Source: Macrotis lagotis (Eukaryota > Chordata > Mammalia > Peramelemorphia > Peramelidae). Taken from it: 64,000 bases of DNA. A program made the position numbers and the translations under genes. Shown one piece after another: positions 46,555 through 57,827 of the stretch. The number at the start of each line of letters is the position of its first letter. Positions within the stretch are counted from its first letter, which is position 1. The notes below the pieces were generated by a model. The model was not told the DNA's origin, searched no databases, and was given only the letters and a program-made list of their open reading frames with translations. The stretch covers positions 159,236,490 through 159,300,489 of the forward strand of contig NC_133666.1 in the NCBI RefSeq assembly GCF_037893015.1, written 5' to 3'.

Positions 46555-47330
46555 CTTTCTGGCATCCAGACAATTTTTCCATCTATGAACAAAATGAAAG
46601 CATATCCTTGACCCCAGGTTAGTAATTGATCAAGTCCTTTCCAATGTCCATCTTTTGTATCCTTCCATATTATTCTATGAGAAATATTTATGAGTATTTA
46701 TTATGTTACCTATAGTAATTTTGTAACCAAAGTATTTTTCAGGCATGGTTTTATTCTAGCTATCCAAAGTCAAATAATTAATGAGTATAAAACTTTATTT
46801 AGACTTGCCAAGTATCTGCTCTCCCAAATCCCCCCTTTTCTGTTTATGTAGGAACATTTTTAACTACCTATTCTTCCTCTCAATTATTTGGCTCGACCCG
46901 TGGGATTTTAAGGAATCCCTATAATATGTTTGATATTATAATATAGAAACAATTGTTTAAATGAGAGACAAGTATAGCCAGAACCATTATTTCTTTTTAT
47001 GGATTATGGCATCATTGCAAAACAATGGAATAAATGATCAATCACACCTTGAGTAGAATCTGAACTTCATGCTATTGCCATGGTATATGAACTAAATGTA
47101 TCTACAGTAACATGAATAGATTTCCTTTTTTCCTAAAGCTGCACAATGAGTCACATATATTTGACATAACTCATTAGGAGTCCAACCTCTAGGATTCTTA
47201 AAATAATTTGGAGGGATAGGTAAGTACCCTTTTGTGGACAGGATTTTTCTATATTTCTAGCTTACTCTCTGGTGATTTTAAATTCTTTCCTTAGTAAAGA
47301 GACACTATGATTACTTTCATTATATATATA
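46555..47330 (-). pseudogene. ERV2 integrase pseudogene
   Basis: Minus-strand reading shows RGWTPNELCQIYVTH (about 47,160-47,210), where the first catalytic Asp of the WQ-D-T motif has become Tyr. HVTVDTFSSYTMAIA follows at about 47,070-47,112, then KRNNGSGYT near 46,975-47,000, where the second catalytic Asp is Asn. SQIIERKN near 46,870-46,895 keeps the Glu. The C-terminal GYAFILFIDGKIVWMPERN lies at about 46,555-46,612. The set resembles betaretroviral (class II) integrases. Two of three catalytic residues are lost and stops are present. Confidence 0.82.
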
Positions 47331-47359
47331 GATATATATCTATCTCTATCTATAGATAG

Positions 47360-47394
<35 letters not shown>

Positions 47395-47396
47395 CC
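47322..47396. repeat. GATA microsatellite with palindromic lead
   Basis: 'atatatctatctctatctat' runs into 'agatagagatagatagatag' to about 47,396, so the left part is complementary to the right and could fold back. Confidence 0.95.
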
Positions 47397-47479
47397 GATC
47401 CAGGCACTCTAGGATTGGAATTTATATGTTCAATAAAAAAGGAATCATATCTAGTATTAGTATTCTAGCAATTTTTAAA

Positions 47480-47660
47480 AAGTTGATATAATACTACATA
47501 AGTGCTATTATTAATAAAGGCTGTAACTATGTATCTGATGACATGATAATTATACTTACTATCTGTAAAAATAGTTAAGAGCTTTGGTCATTCTCTTAAT
47601 ACCAATAATATAGCATATAATTCATTTTTAAGTGTTGATGTAAAAGGAGCATATAATTTC
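47480..47660 (-). pseudogene. ERV2 RNase H remnant (betaretrovirus-like)
   Basis: Minus-strand reading gives LKNELYAILLVLRE, a stop, then LLTIFTDSKYNYHVI and later LYQLF. The Glu of ELYA and the Asp of TDSKY correspond to RNase H active-site residues. It lies directly upstream of integrase in provirus orientation, the normal pol order. Confidence 0.75.
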
Positions 47661-48830
47661 TTTTCTATTATTACAATATGCTTAGAATTACATGTTTAGA
47701 ATAAGGACCATTACATTGTTTAAAAATTTCAAGGAACCCAGAGGGTCATAACTTCTGATATTTTCCCTCATTACCTCTACAAAATAATCAATCATTAATT
47801 CCAGGTTTAGATATGATTACAGCAAAATGGCTTATATAGACAAAACTATATCACATAACATTTCATCATCTTGTTCATCAAGTTATCTGTCTAACTATGT
47901 GTTACATAATTTTCAATTTCCCATTGGAAATGATTGCAGTTAATATATACTTCCCAATATCCTATACACTCCTCTTCTGAATTTACCATTTTACTTCTTT
48001 AAAATTGAGCATTTAAATCTTAACCTATTTGAAACACATGATTTCCAGGATGACATCTCATTGACTTAAAGCAAAAATAAAACAAGTTCTCTTAAAGTTA
48101 ACCTTAGACCTGAATATCTTTCACATGCAAATTTCTTATTCATTTATGTATTAAAAGTTTATGTTCCTTTTTCCAAATACACTCCTATTTTCAAAAAGAA
48201 GATGAGTCTCTATGAATTTAGTTTTAAATATGTTTATACATATATATATATAATTTTTTTCAAAAAAACCCAATGTAAATTTTTTGCCAAAGCCAGTGTT
48301 ACTAGATACATATATAATTTCCAATATATATATGATTTCATATACATGAGATGGAAAAGCAAAGCTTTCACAAACTCTCTGGGCCAAGAAAGACCTTGAG
48401 AGATATGATTGGTTGGCAAGGTATTCTCTAATCTTCTTATAACAAATCTTTACAAATATGCTGGATGATACTTTAATTAATTCATATTTTCTTATTGTAA
48501 CACAATTTTCAATTTTCTAAAAATTGTTTGAATCTGTTTTTTACAAAGTTTACTAATTACACATAACACATTTTCAATTTAAAGTATATTTCCTTTGTTT
48601 CCCTAAAATTTTTCAATAAAAAATTCATAAAACCAGATGTTTCTAAAATTTTTTTATGACTACAAGTTTTACTTCATAGTTCTCTTAATAATCTTATAAA
48701 TTCCAAAACTCATACTGAAAATTACCTTAAATCATTTTCCTTTACAAAATATAAAAGTTTGCAAATTCTTCTTATCTGTATCAGTGCTATTCTAATTTTT
48801 CTATACTCTAACTTACAAAGAGATTCTGTC
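47661..48830 (-). other. ERV2 interior, unresolved
   Basis: AT-rich, no convincing retroviral motif; the expected reverse transcriptase is not recognisable. An AT-rich inverted stretch lies around 48,235-48,330. The overlapping open frames at 48,151-48,419 show no motif. Confidence 0.45.
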
Positions 48831-48834
48831 CTCA

Positions 48835-49135
48835 CTGACAAAAGGATGTTCTGGGAATTGGAGAGTCTCCATAATTTGAGATATCAAGATAGTATATACT
48901 AATTCTTCACCTTTACTGTTTATCATTCTTTGGTCACCCCACATTTTTCAAATACATGAAGTATACCATTTTTTAGCAATTATAAAGCCTGATTAAGAGC
49001 ACATAACTCAGAAGTCTGTGCTAACAAAGGTTTTGACAGACTCCCAATGTCTATCAAAGACATTCTGACCCTATCTGTTTAAGCATTATCAATGGTTCTT
49101 TTTCCTCCTGTGACTCTGGAGGAGCCAAAAAACAT
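48835..49135 (-). pseudogene. second RNase H remnant (gammaretrovirus-like) inside ERV2
   Basis: Minus-strand reading: GSSRVTGGKRTIDNA (about 49,080-49,124), then LLAQTSELCALNQAL (about 48,981-49,025), then after a frame change MWGDQRMINSKGEELVY (near 48,895-48,943) and LISQIMETLQFPE. These blocks parallel, in order, the RNase H of ERV1 at 17,110-17,420 (CELYALNQAF, WEERGLINSRGKEL). The segment holding the TDS/KDF aspartate is deleted here. It is a second, differently typed RNase H trace within one pair of LTRs. Confidence 0.72.
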
Positions 49136-49139
49136 TATA

Positions 49140-50460
49140 ACGAAAAAAAATCAATATTATTTTTTACAAACCCCTAAATGCAGTTACATGTATATTCAGA
49201 TAACTTTGAACACAGGATTAACATACATAGATTTCCTGAATTTAAAGAAACAGTTAACATTTACTTAGCAATTGCTTTCATATCAAACTTTTCACTTTAT
49301 GTGGATAATTACTTTTCCAATCAGTTCACTGCCAAATATTGCAAAAGTGGCAGTTTAATGCAATTTTTAGATTATTCCCAACCCCATTTAAACATATCCC
49401 TGTACAGAATTACAGCTCTCTATACTTTTTTCTCTTACTTCATAGATTTGTAAAATCTCTTATTTATACAAAATGAAACCTCTCATACTTACTTTGTACT
49501 TTCTACATGCTTTAACATACTTCCATACTTCACAAATGGTTAAAAAAACACAGTAGTCTCTATATAGCTTTTCATTTTTCCTTGCAACTCTTATTTTCTT
49601 TATACAAATCTTTTCAAAATCCATTACTCAGATTGAACTACTTACATATTCCCTTAATATACTGTTCCATAATTTTTCCCCATAAACTCTTTTATTGACC
49701 AGTTAATAAAATATAATTTTAGGGACAATTTCATTTTCTACTATGTCCCTTATAAATATAATTTGCCAAATCAGTAAGTAAAATTCTTTTAGACAATCAG
49801 GTCAGAAAATAAACAATGGTAAATAAGAGAAAATAATAGAACCCCTTCTTTCCACAAAACATGATTCTTAAGGAAATCTTCTGTGGTACCAATCATGTGT
49901 TTTTGAAAAAAAGAAAATTATGCAATTTCATAAAGAGAGAAATGAAGGAGGATTGACCAATCAGAACACAAAGACATGAAAGCAAGTTTGACCAGACAGA
50001 GACAGTTAAGAACTTCTCTTCTGTCTGTATTTAAAAACAAGCACATATAAAACACATCAAACACAATCAGAGGACATTGGACTGGAAGAGCCCCTGAACT
50101 CTGGGGGGGAACCCTCAACTTTCTCTCACATTATAAAAAATACAGAGAACTTTCCATTTTTCACAATGCATTTTTCCATAGAAGAGTATTAATATATTTA
50201 ATGCTTCATGATTATAACTACTTTAACTTTTGAGAAGGCAAACAGTCACTCAAAAATCTCTCAGTCTAATTGAAATGTCCCCTGTCCCCCTTCTTCAAAT
50301 AGAGTAAAGAAAATAACTTCTTTTAAAGGGAATAAATCTTAAGTCTTTTCTGGGGGGGCGGGGTTGAATCTTCTGTTCTCAAATCCTTATTTGACACATG
50401 ATTATCAGAATCTATATTGATAAATACCTGAAGCTATAAGATTATGATATCATTCCGGTA
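49140..50460 (-). other. ERV2 interior, unresolved
   Basis: Between the L1 insertion point and the RNase H traces. No gag, protease or reverse transcriptase motif found on either strand; many stops. Confidence 0.45.
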
Positions 50461-51139
50461 AAAGATTAGCTATTTAGGATTTCCAACCAAGATGGCTGAG
50501 AGAAGACAGGCAGAGTTCTAAAGTCTACTGATATTTCCCCATCTATGATATGAAATAAATTGCTTAACAGAAATCTGATCTACAAAACCGAGAAAGAAAA
50601 GCCAGGAGAAAGAACATCTACCTCAGGATTTGTTTTCTATGGTCCTGGGTGATTCCAGGCACAGAGAGCAAATCAGGCTGAAGCCTGGGAGCCTGAGGCC
50701 CCAAGAGCCAGACTTACTTGATTAGCAGGACTAGAATCTGGTTGTTTGGAGGGGCTGTTGGAAACTAGGAAGAAGAGGCATTGGTGTTGGTGCTGACCCC
50801 CTGGAACTTGCTGACAGGGCTGGGGGGAGAGTTCCAGTGCAGGAGAGCTGTGGACATCATCCCAGGGCTCCTCTGGTCTAAGGAACTCTGAGTCCATGAG
50901 TTCACACCTCCATTACAGCTGAGGTCTCTTCCCAGAACAAATACAATTACAGTCTACTTCTGCCGCAGGCACAGGTGTTTGAACAGAAGAACCAACTCAG
51001 CTGACAATAGGGAGAGGGATGAACTCATCCCAGGGTAAAGCCCACCACTGATTGAAGACAAAAGTATTTAACAGCTTCAATCACTCCCTCAATCAAGCTC
51101 ACAGACACTCCAGAGAAAGCCACTAGCCTGAACTTAATA

Positions 51140-51620
51140 TTACAGGACCCAGTGATGGAAAACTGCCCTGATATCACAGAACCAGAGGGCAAAGTAGTTA
51201 TTGAAAGAATATATTGATGCCCTCCAGAAATAGATCCTAAAATGAAAACACCAAGGAATGTGGTGGACAAATTCTAGCACTATCAGATAAAAGAGAAAAT
51301 CCTGCAAGCAGCCAGAAAGAAACAATTTAAATACCAAGGAGCCATGGTAAGTATTACACAGGACCTGACTGTATGAACATTAAGAGGTAGAAGGGCCTGG
51401 AATGAGATATTCTGAAGAGCAAGGGAGCTTGGAATGCACCCAAGAATCCACTATGTGGCAAAGTTAAGCCTTCTTTTTCAGGGAAAAAAGATGAACATTT
51501 AATTAAATGGAAGAATTCCAAAAACTCCTGATGAAAAGATCAGAGCTATATAGAAAATCTGAACATGAAACATGAGGTTCAAGAGGCACATGAAAAGATT
51601 AAAACAAAGTGGGGGGGGTA
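51140..51620 (+). pseudogene. L1 ORF1 remnant, C-terminal half only
   Basis: Contains KTPRNVVDKF, then KEKILQAARKKQFKYQGAM and SITQDLT, matching the RNA-binding half of ORF1 seen at 9,809-10,012. The coiled-coil half is deleted, which would abolish trimerisation. Stops are present. Confidence 0.8.
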
Positions 51621-51801
51621 AAGAAAAATAGTGCTATGCAATAAGTTGAACTGGCTATATCCCACCATGGGAAAAAGATTCTCATAACTCTTGAGAATTG
51701 CAACTCTAACAGAGAGAATATACCTAGCCAGAAGTGATGAACACTCTTGACTTATCCATGAGACTGCTAAACAATGGGATGGATGAAACTGGCTATAACC
51801 C

Positions 51802-51803
<2 letters not shown>

Positions 51804-51850
<47 letters not shown>

Positions 51851-51858
51851 CCTACTCT

Positions 51859-51906
<48 letters not shown>
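51804..51906. repeat. twin (TA)n arrays
   Basis: Two pure TA arrays of about 46 bp each (51,804-51,849 and 51,860-51,906) separated by 'acctactctct'. The same 'ataacctactctc' motif follows the second array, so array plus spacer look duplicated in tandem. Confidence 0.97.
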
Positions 51907-51907
<1 letters not shown>

Positions 51908-52439
51908 CCTACTCTCAAGAATTGTAACTTTATTAGATAGAATGTACTTATCTAGAAGTGATGGACACTCAGAATTTTCTATTGCTCAGAATGATTTAAA
52001 AACACCTGCTCCTTAAACAGGGGGACAGGAAGGAGATGGGAGGAGGGAGGGTATTAAATGTAGTAAACCTATTACATTAAGAAGTACAAAAGACCCATAC
52101 AGGAGAAGGGAGGAGATGAGAAACACCTGAATCTTCTTCTCATCAGACTTCGTTTAAAGTTAACTTATACTTATCCTCAGTTAATTTAAAAAAACATCTA
52201 ACCTTCCAAGTATTAAAAGGAGAAAAGGGGAGGTGGGGACAGATAAAGGGAGGTGGAGGGAGAAAAAGGGGAAATAACAAAAGGAAGGGAAGGGGAAAAG
52301 GAAAAAAGGGAAAGGTGAAAGAAAGGGGAGGTGGTGGATATAGGAGGGCAAACACACTGAAGAGGGTGGTATTCAGAAACAAAATACTGGGGAATATGGA
52401 TAAGGGGGGGAAAAGGGGAAAATACAAATACAGGGAAAA

Positions 52440-55400
52440 TAGTAAGTAGGGCAATAAAGAATTAGTAATCATAATTTTCAATGTAAATGGGATGAACTCT
52501 CCCTTAAAATATAAGCGAACAGCAGAGTAGATTAAAATCCAGAATCCTACAATATGCTGTTTACAAGAAACTCATTTGAAGCAGAGAGATACATATAGAG
52601 TAAAAATGAAACATTGGAGCATAATATATTTTGCTTCAGCTGAAGTGAAAAAGCAGGGGCAGCAATCCTTATCTCAGACAAAGCAGCTGCAAAAATACAT
52701 AGCATTAAAAGAGATAAGGAAGGAAACTATATCCTCTTAAAAGCTACCATAGATAATAAAGTGATTTCAATACTGAATATATATGCACCCAATGGGATAG
52801 CATCCAAATTCTTAGAGGAAAAGCTGAAAGAACTACAGGAAGACATAGACAGCAAAACTCTCTTAGTTGGGTACCTCAAAATCCCCCTCTCAGATCTAGA
52901 TAATTGAATCATAAAATAAGCAAAAAGGGAAGGTAAAGAGGTAAATAAATTGTTAGAAAAACTAGATATGAGAGACTTATGGAGGAAACTGAATGGGGAT
53001 AGAAAGGAATATACCTTTTACTCTGCAGTACATGAGAGTTATATAAAAATTGACCATGTACTAGGGCATAAAAACTTTATTATCAACTGCAGAATGGCAG
53101 AAATAGTGAATACATCTTTCTCAGATCATAATGAAATAAAAGTCATATGCAATATTGGGCCAGGGAGATAGACCCAGAACAAATTGGAAACTGAATAACC
53201 TCATTTTAAAAAAAATGAGTGGACCAAAAAACAAATTATAGAAAGAATTAATTATTTTATCCTAGATGATGACAATAATGAAACAACATAACAAAACCTA
53301 TGATATTCACTCAAAGTGGTTGTCAGGGATATAGTTTATCTTTAAATGCTTTTATGAATAAATTAGAGAAAGAGGAAAACAATGAACTAAATATGCAGCT
53401 AAAAAATAGAGGATGAACTAATTAAAAATCCCCAAATAAATACCAAATTAGGAATTCTAAAAATTAAAGGAGGAGTTAATACAATTGAAAAAATCTATTG
53501 AAATAATAAGTAAAACCAAGAGTTGGTTTTATGAAAAAAAACAATAAAATTGATAAAACCCCGATCAATTTGGTTAAAAAAAGAAAGAAGAAAACCAAAT
53601 TGCTAGTATCATAAATGAAAAAGGTGAAGTCACCACCAATGAGGAGGAAATTAAAATAATAATTAGGAATTATTTTGCCCAACTCTATGCAAATAAATTT
53701 GATGAAATAAGTGAACTGGATGAATATTTACAAAAATATAAGGTGCCCCGGTTAAATGAAGATGAGATTAAATACCTAAACAAACCTACCTCAGTAAAAG
53801 AAATTCAACAAGCCATCTTTGTACTCCCTAAGAAAAAATCTTCCAGAGCTTGATGGATTCACAAGTGAATTCTTTCAAACATTTAAGGAACAATTGGTTC
53901 CATTCTATATAAATTCTATGGAAAAATAAGGGAAGTTGGAACTCTACCTAGCTTTTTCTATGAAACCAATATGGTGCTGATATCTAAACCAGGAAAAGTT
54001 AAAACAGAGAAAGGAAAGTATGGACCTATCTCCCTGATAATTACAGATGCAAAAATCTTAAATAAAATGTTAGCAAAACAATTACAAGCTATTACTGGGA
54101 AAATACATTTTGACGAAGTTGGATTCATCCCAGGAATGCATGGTTGCTTCAATATTAGGAAAACTCTTAGTGTAATCAATTATATCAACAACAAACCTAT
54201 CATAAATTATACGATCATACCAATAGATGCTGAAAAAACTTTTGACAAAATACAGCACCCATTCCTACTAAAAACACTACAAAGTGTAGGAATAAATGGA
54301 CTGTTCCTTAGAATAATTAGCTGTGTCTATCTGAAACCATCAAAAGGCATTATATTCAATAGGGAGAGGCTAGAGACATTTCCAAAAAGATCAGGGGTGA
54401 AACAAGGATGCCTATTATCACTATTACTATTCAATATTTTTTTTAGAAATGTTAGCTTCAGCAATTAGAGAAGAAAAAGTAATTGAAGGAATTAGAATTG
54501 GGAAGGAAGAAACAAAACTATCACTCTTTGTAGATGACATGATGGTATACCTAGAGATTCCCAAGAAATACTCCAAAAAACTACTAGAAACAATTTGCAA
54601 TTTTAGCAGTTTTCCAGGATATAAAATAAACCCTCATAAATCATCAACTTTTCTATAAATGACTAGCAAGAAACAGCTGGAAAAAGCTAGAAAGAAAATC
54701 CCATTCAAAGTAGCCTCAGACTATATAAAATATCTGGGGTCTATTTTTCAATGCAGACACAGAAACTTTTTGAAAACAATTATAAAACACTTCCCACACA
54801 AATTAAATGAGATTTAAATAACTTGGCAAATAACTGTTCGTGGATAGGTAGAGATAATATAATAAAAATGACAATTCTACCAAAACTAAGCTACCTGTTT
54901 AGTGCCCTACCAATCAAAATTCCAAAAAAATTACTTTAATGAGTTAGAAAAAAGTTGTAAGTAAATTCATATGGAGAAATAAAAAGCCAAGAATTTCCAG
55001 GGATTTAATGAAAAAAAGTGCAAATGATGGTGGGTTAGGCCTACCTGATCTAAAATTATATTATAAAAGATCAGTGATGAAAACTTTCTGGTACTGGCTA
55101 AGAAATCTAGTGGTGGACTAGTGAAATAGACTAGGTGCAATAGCAGGAAATGATTATAGTAATCTGCTGTTTGATAAACCCAAAGAGTCCAGCTATTGGG
55201 ATAAAAACTATCTCTTTGATAAAAATTGCGGAGAAAATTGGAAGTTAGTATGGAAGAAACATAGATTAGACCAACACCTCACATCCTGTACCAAGACAAG
55301 ACAAATGGATACAGGATTTAGACATAAAAAATACTGTAAGGAAATTAGCAGATCAAGGACTAGTTTACCTTGTCAGATCTATGGAAAGGGAAGCAGTTTA

Positions 55401-55720
55401 TGACTAAGGAAGAGATGAAGAACAACAATAAAAACAAACAAGATGCTTTTGATTACATTAAATTAAAAATCTTTTTAACAGACAAAACAATTGTAAACAA
55501 GATCAAAAGAAATGTAGTAAACTGGGAAACAATTTTTACAACTAATGTTTCTGACAAAGGACTCACATAAAATACAGAGTACTGAGCTATATTTCTTAAA
55601 ATAAAAGCCATTCCCCAATTGACAAATGGTCAACAGATATGCAAAGGCAATTTACAGATGAGGAGATCAAAGCAATCCATAGACATATGAAAAATTGCTC
55701 TAAATTATCACTTATTAGAG
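52440..55720 (+). pseudogene. L1 ORF2 pseudogene (best preserved in window)
   Basis: Endonuclease: FNVNGMNSPLKYK near 52,477-52,515, CCLQETHLK near 52,555, and the C-terminal piece 52,950-53,171 with IDHVLGHKNF and FSDHNEIKV (catalytic His kept). Reverse transcriptase: open piece 53,971-54,468 (165 codons) with [19 protein letters not shown], motif [12 protein letters not shown], and [15 protein letters not shown] frameshift near 54,450 moves the frame to 54,449-54,658, where FVDDMM replaces the usual FADD (Ala to Val). The C-terminal part runs to about 55,720. Several stops and frameshifts; not functional. Confidence 0.9.
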
Positions 55721-56618
55721 AAATGCAAATTAAAGCATCTCTGATGTACCACCTCACACCTCTCAGACTGGCCAATATGACCAGGAAGGATAACGATCAT
55801 TGATGGAAGGGTTGTGGGAAATCTGGGACACTATTACCTTATTGGTGGAGCTGTGAATTCATCCAACCTTTCAGGAGAGCAATTTGGAACTACACCCAAA
55901 AGACAACAAAAATGTGCATGCTCTTTGATCCAGCAGTACCAATACTGGGTCTTTACACTGAAGAGAAGATGAAAAAGGGTAAAAACATCACTTGTACAAA
56001 AATATTCATAGCAACCCTGTTTGTGGTGGCAAAGAATTGGAAATCTAGTAAATGTCCTTCAATTGGGGAATAGTTGAGCAAACTGTGGTATATGTATGTC
56101 ATGGAACACTATTGTTCTGTTAGAAACCAGGAGGGATGGGAATTCAAGGAATCCTGGAAGGATTTGCATGAACTGATGCTGAGTGAGATGAGCAGAACGA
56201 GAAAAACACTGTACTCCCTAACAGTAACATGGGGGTGATGTTTAACCTTGATGGACTCACTGATTTCATCGGTGCAACAATCAGGGACAATTTGGGGCTG
56301 TCTGCAATGGAGAATACCATCTGTATCCAGATAAAGAACTGTGCAGCTTGAAAAAAGTCCAAGGACTATTTTCTTTAATTTAGGAAAAAAAAAAACCCTG
56401 ATATATTATTGTCTGATCTTGTTATATCTTATACTTTATGTTTCTTCATTAAGGATATGATTTCACTCTCATCACACTCAATTTGGATCAATGTATAACA
56501 TGGAAACAATGTGAAGACTGACAAATTGCCTTTTGTAGGGGTGGGGGGAGGGAAGTAAAATTAGAGGAAAAATTGTAAAACTCAAAATAAATAAAATCTT
56601 TTAAAATAAAGATTATCT

Positions 56619-57300
56619 GTTTTGTTTCCCCTTATTTCTCGTATTTATTTCTTATTGGCATTTACCTAGTACCCAAATTATATACTTTAGAATTAACCTG
56701 AATCTGTTGTCTTTTTGGAATTTATTTCCCCAAAACTTTTTAAAATTAAAAATAGCATTTCTTTTTATTATTTCTTTATATTACATATTTTGTAATATAC
56801 ACTGTCTCTGTCCTTATTCTTTTAACTCCCAATAAATTTCTTTTTTGACACTTATTCATACAAATCCTCATGAATTAATTCTTTCTCTCTCTGGCTAATC
56901 CTTTTTTTTTCTAAAAAATATTCTTTCTACTAAATTTAAAGGTCAAAAGATTGTAGCCAGAAGTGTAAAATAGACAAGTTGATGAGAGGGAGAAGGAGGG
57001 AGGAAAACATTCTGGCAGAATCATAGCATTTTATCATATTAATAGTCATTTTTCTGTTCACAAACTGTTCTCTCAATGTAGATTCAAAGGACATTTTAAG
57101 CTCAATTCACTTTTCCTTGGAAACAATGGAAAACATCATAAACAGTCTGTAAAGACTTATCTATTTGTTTTTTGATAATTTCTAAACCCTTCTCTTTAGC
57201 CAGTTTCTTCAAAATGTTTATGTCCTGTCCTGGCTTGTTTAGTTCTTCAAAAATTTTGATCCTTATCACACCCTTTGTACCTGCTTGGAAAATAAATGTA
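56619..57300 (-). pseudogene. ERV2 gag 5' remnant
   Basis: Downstream of the primer-binding site on the minus strand, an open stretch (about 57,106-57,262) reads INILKKLAKEKGLEIIKKQI and continues to VFHCFQGK. The pattern of a basic, leucine-rich segment leading to a Phe-rich end resembles betaretroviral matrix N-termini. The rest of gag is cut by the L1 at 56,607 and lost. Assignment is tentative and rests on position and this short similarity. Confidence 0.5.
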
Positions 57301-57440
57301 AAATGCTGACACAGTTTATCAGCTCATCTCAAACCTTCTCCTACCTTAATCAACCTGGGATTATCATGGCTTTATCAGGGTATTTTCTTCTCCTGAAAGA
57401 CTATCTCATCCTCCTGATGGCTTCAAATCCTCTTTGAATG

Positions 57441-57458
57441 CCCCACACAAGAGTGCCA
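57441..57458 (-). other. ERV2 primer-binding site
   Basis: Minus-strand 'tggcactcttgtgtgggg', two bases after the LTR end, in the position of a retroviral primer-binding site. It starts with the obligatory tgg; it partly resembles lysine-tRNA sites but I do not assign the tRNA. Confidence 0.75.
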
Positions 57459-57460
57459 AA

Positions 57461-57827
57461 TGTTGAGTTCCCCTGTCTACCAGGTGATTCATTCAGCTCA
57501 TGAGCAAAAAATAAACATGTGTACACTTGGGTGGGGGGAAGCAGGAGAATTAGCAGAGTCATTTATTGTAATTATCAAACAGTTCTTATAGTAGAAAATC
57601 ACAGAATTAGCATACAGGATAATAACAATGATGTAACTCTACTTTGGGCAGGATCTAACCTAGCAAGATATAACACAGGTCAAGAAGTTCTAGAACAGGA
57701 CAATCAACAAGTAGCAGTTTTGTTATCAAATCACAGTTCCATGACAAGCTTTCAGCTCAAGGGTCACTAAAGCTTAGGTCTTTTAGTCATAAGTGACCCC
57801 TAACCCAAAGTCAAGTAGCTTTCAACA
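57461..57827 (-). repeat. ERV2 5' LTR
   Basis: On plus 'tgttgagttcccctgtctac' to 'gtagctttcaaca': a perfect 6-bp terminal inverted repeat tgttga/tcaaca. Minus-strand polyadenylation signal aataaa at 57,562-57,567; the equivalent in the 3' LTR is degraded to aacaaa. 367 bp long. The L1 ORF1 resumes at once on its right side. Confidence 0.9.

Larger units (their letters stand above)
50472..56607 (+). mobile_element. nearly complete L1 inside ERV2, plus strand
   Basis: 5' end 'ccaaccaagatggctgagag' at about 50,482, then 5' UTR, shortened ORF1, long spacer with TA arrays, ORF2, 3' UTR and A-rich tail. Target duplication 'aaagattagct' (50,461-50,471) and 'aaagattatct' (56,608-56,618), one mismatch. 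About 500 bp of the ORF1 N-terminal half is missing. Its ORF2 retains longer open pieces than the other L1s. Confidence 0.92.
45124..57827 (-). mobile_element. ERV2: betaretrovirus-like endogenous retrovirus, split by L1
   Basis: Two LTRs (45,124-45,506 and 57,461-57,827) in the same orientation, 12.0 kb apart. Minus-strand orientation is shown by a primer-binding site touching the right LTR and a polypurine tract touching the left LTR. Inside, on the minus strand: a gag-like start, RNase H, integrase and env remnants. The provirus sits in an L1 ORF1: flanks are collinear L1, with a short target repeat 'tattt' on each side. Removing the 6.1-kb inner L1 leaves about 6.6 kb including both LTRs, so the interior has lost gag, protease and polymerase sequence. 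Confidence 0.85.

Noticed and set aside
49178..49453. 91-codon plus-strand open frame
   Set aside because: It lies antisense inside the ERV2 interior with no motif recognised; treated as chance in AT-rich sequence.
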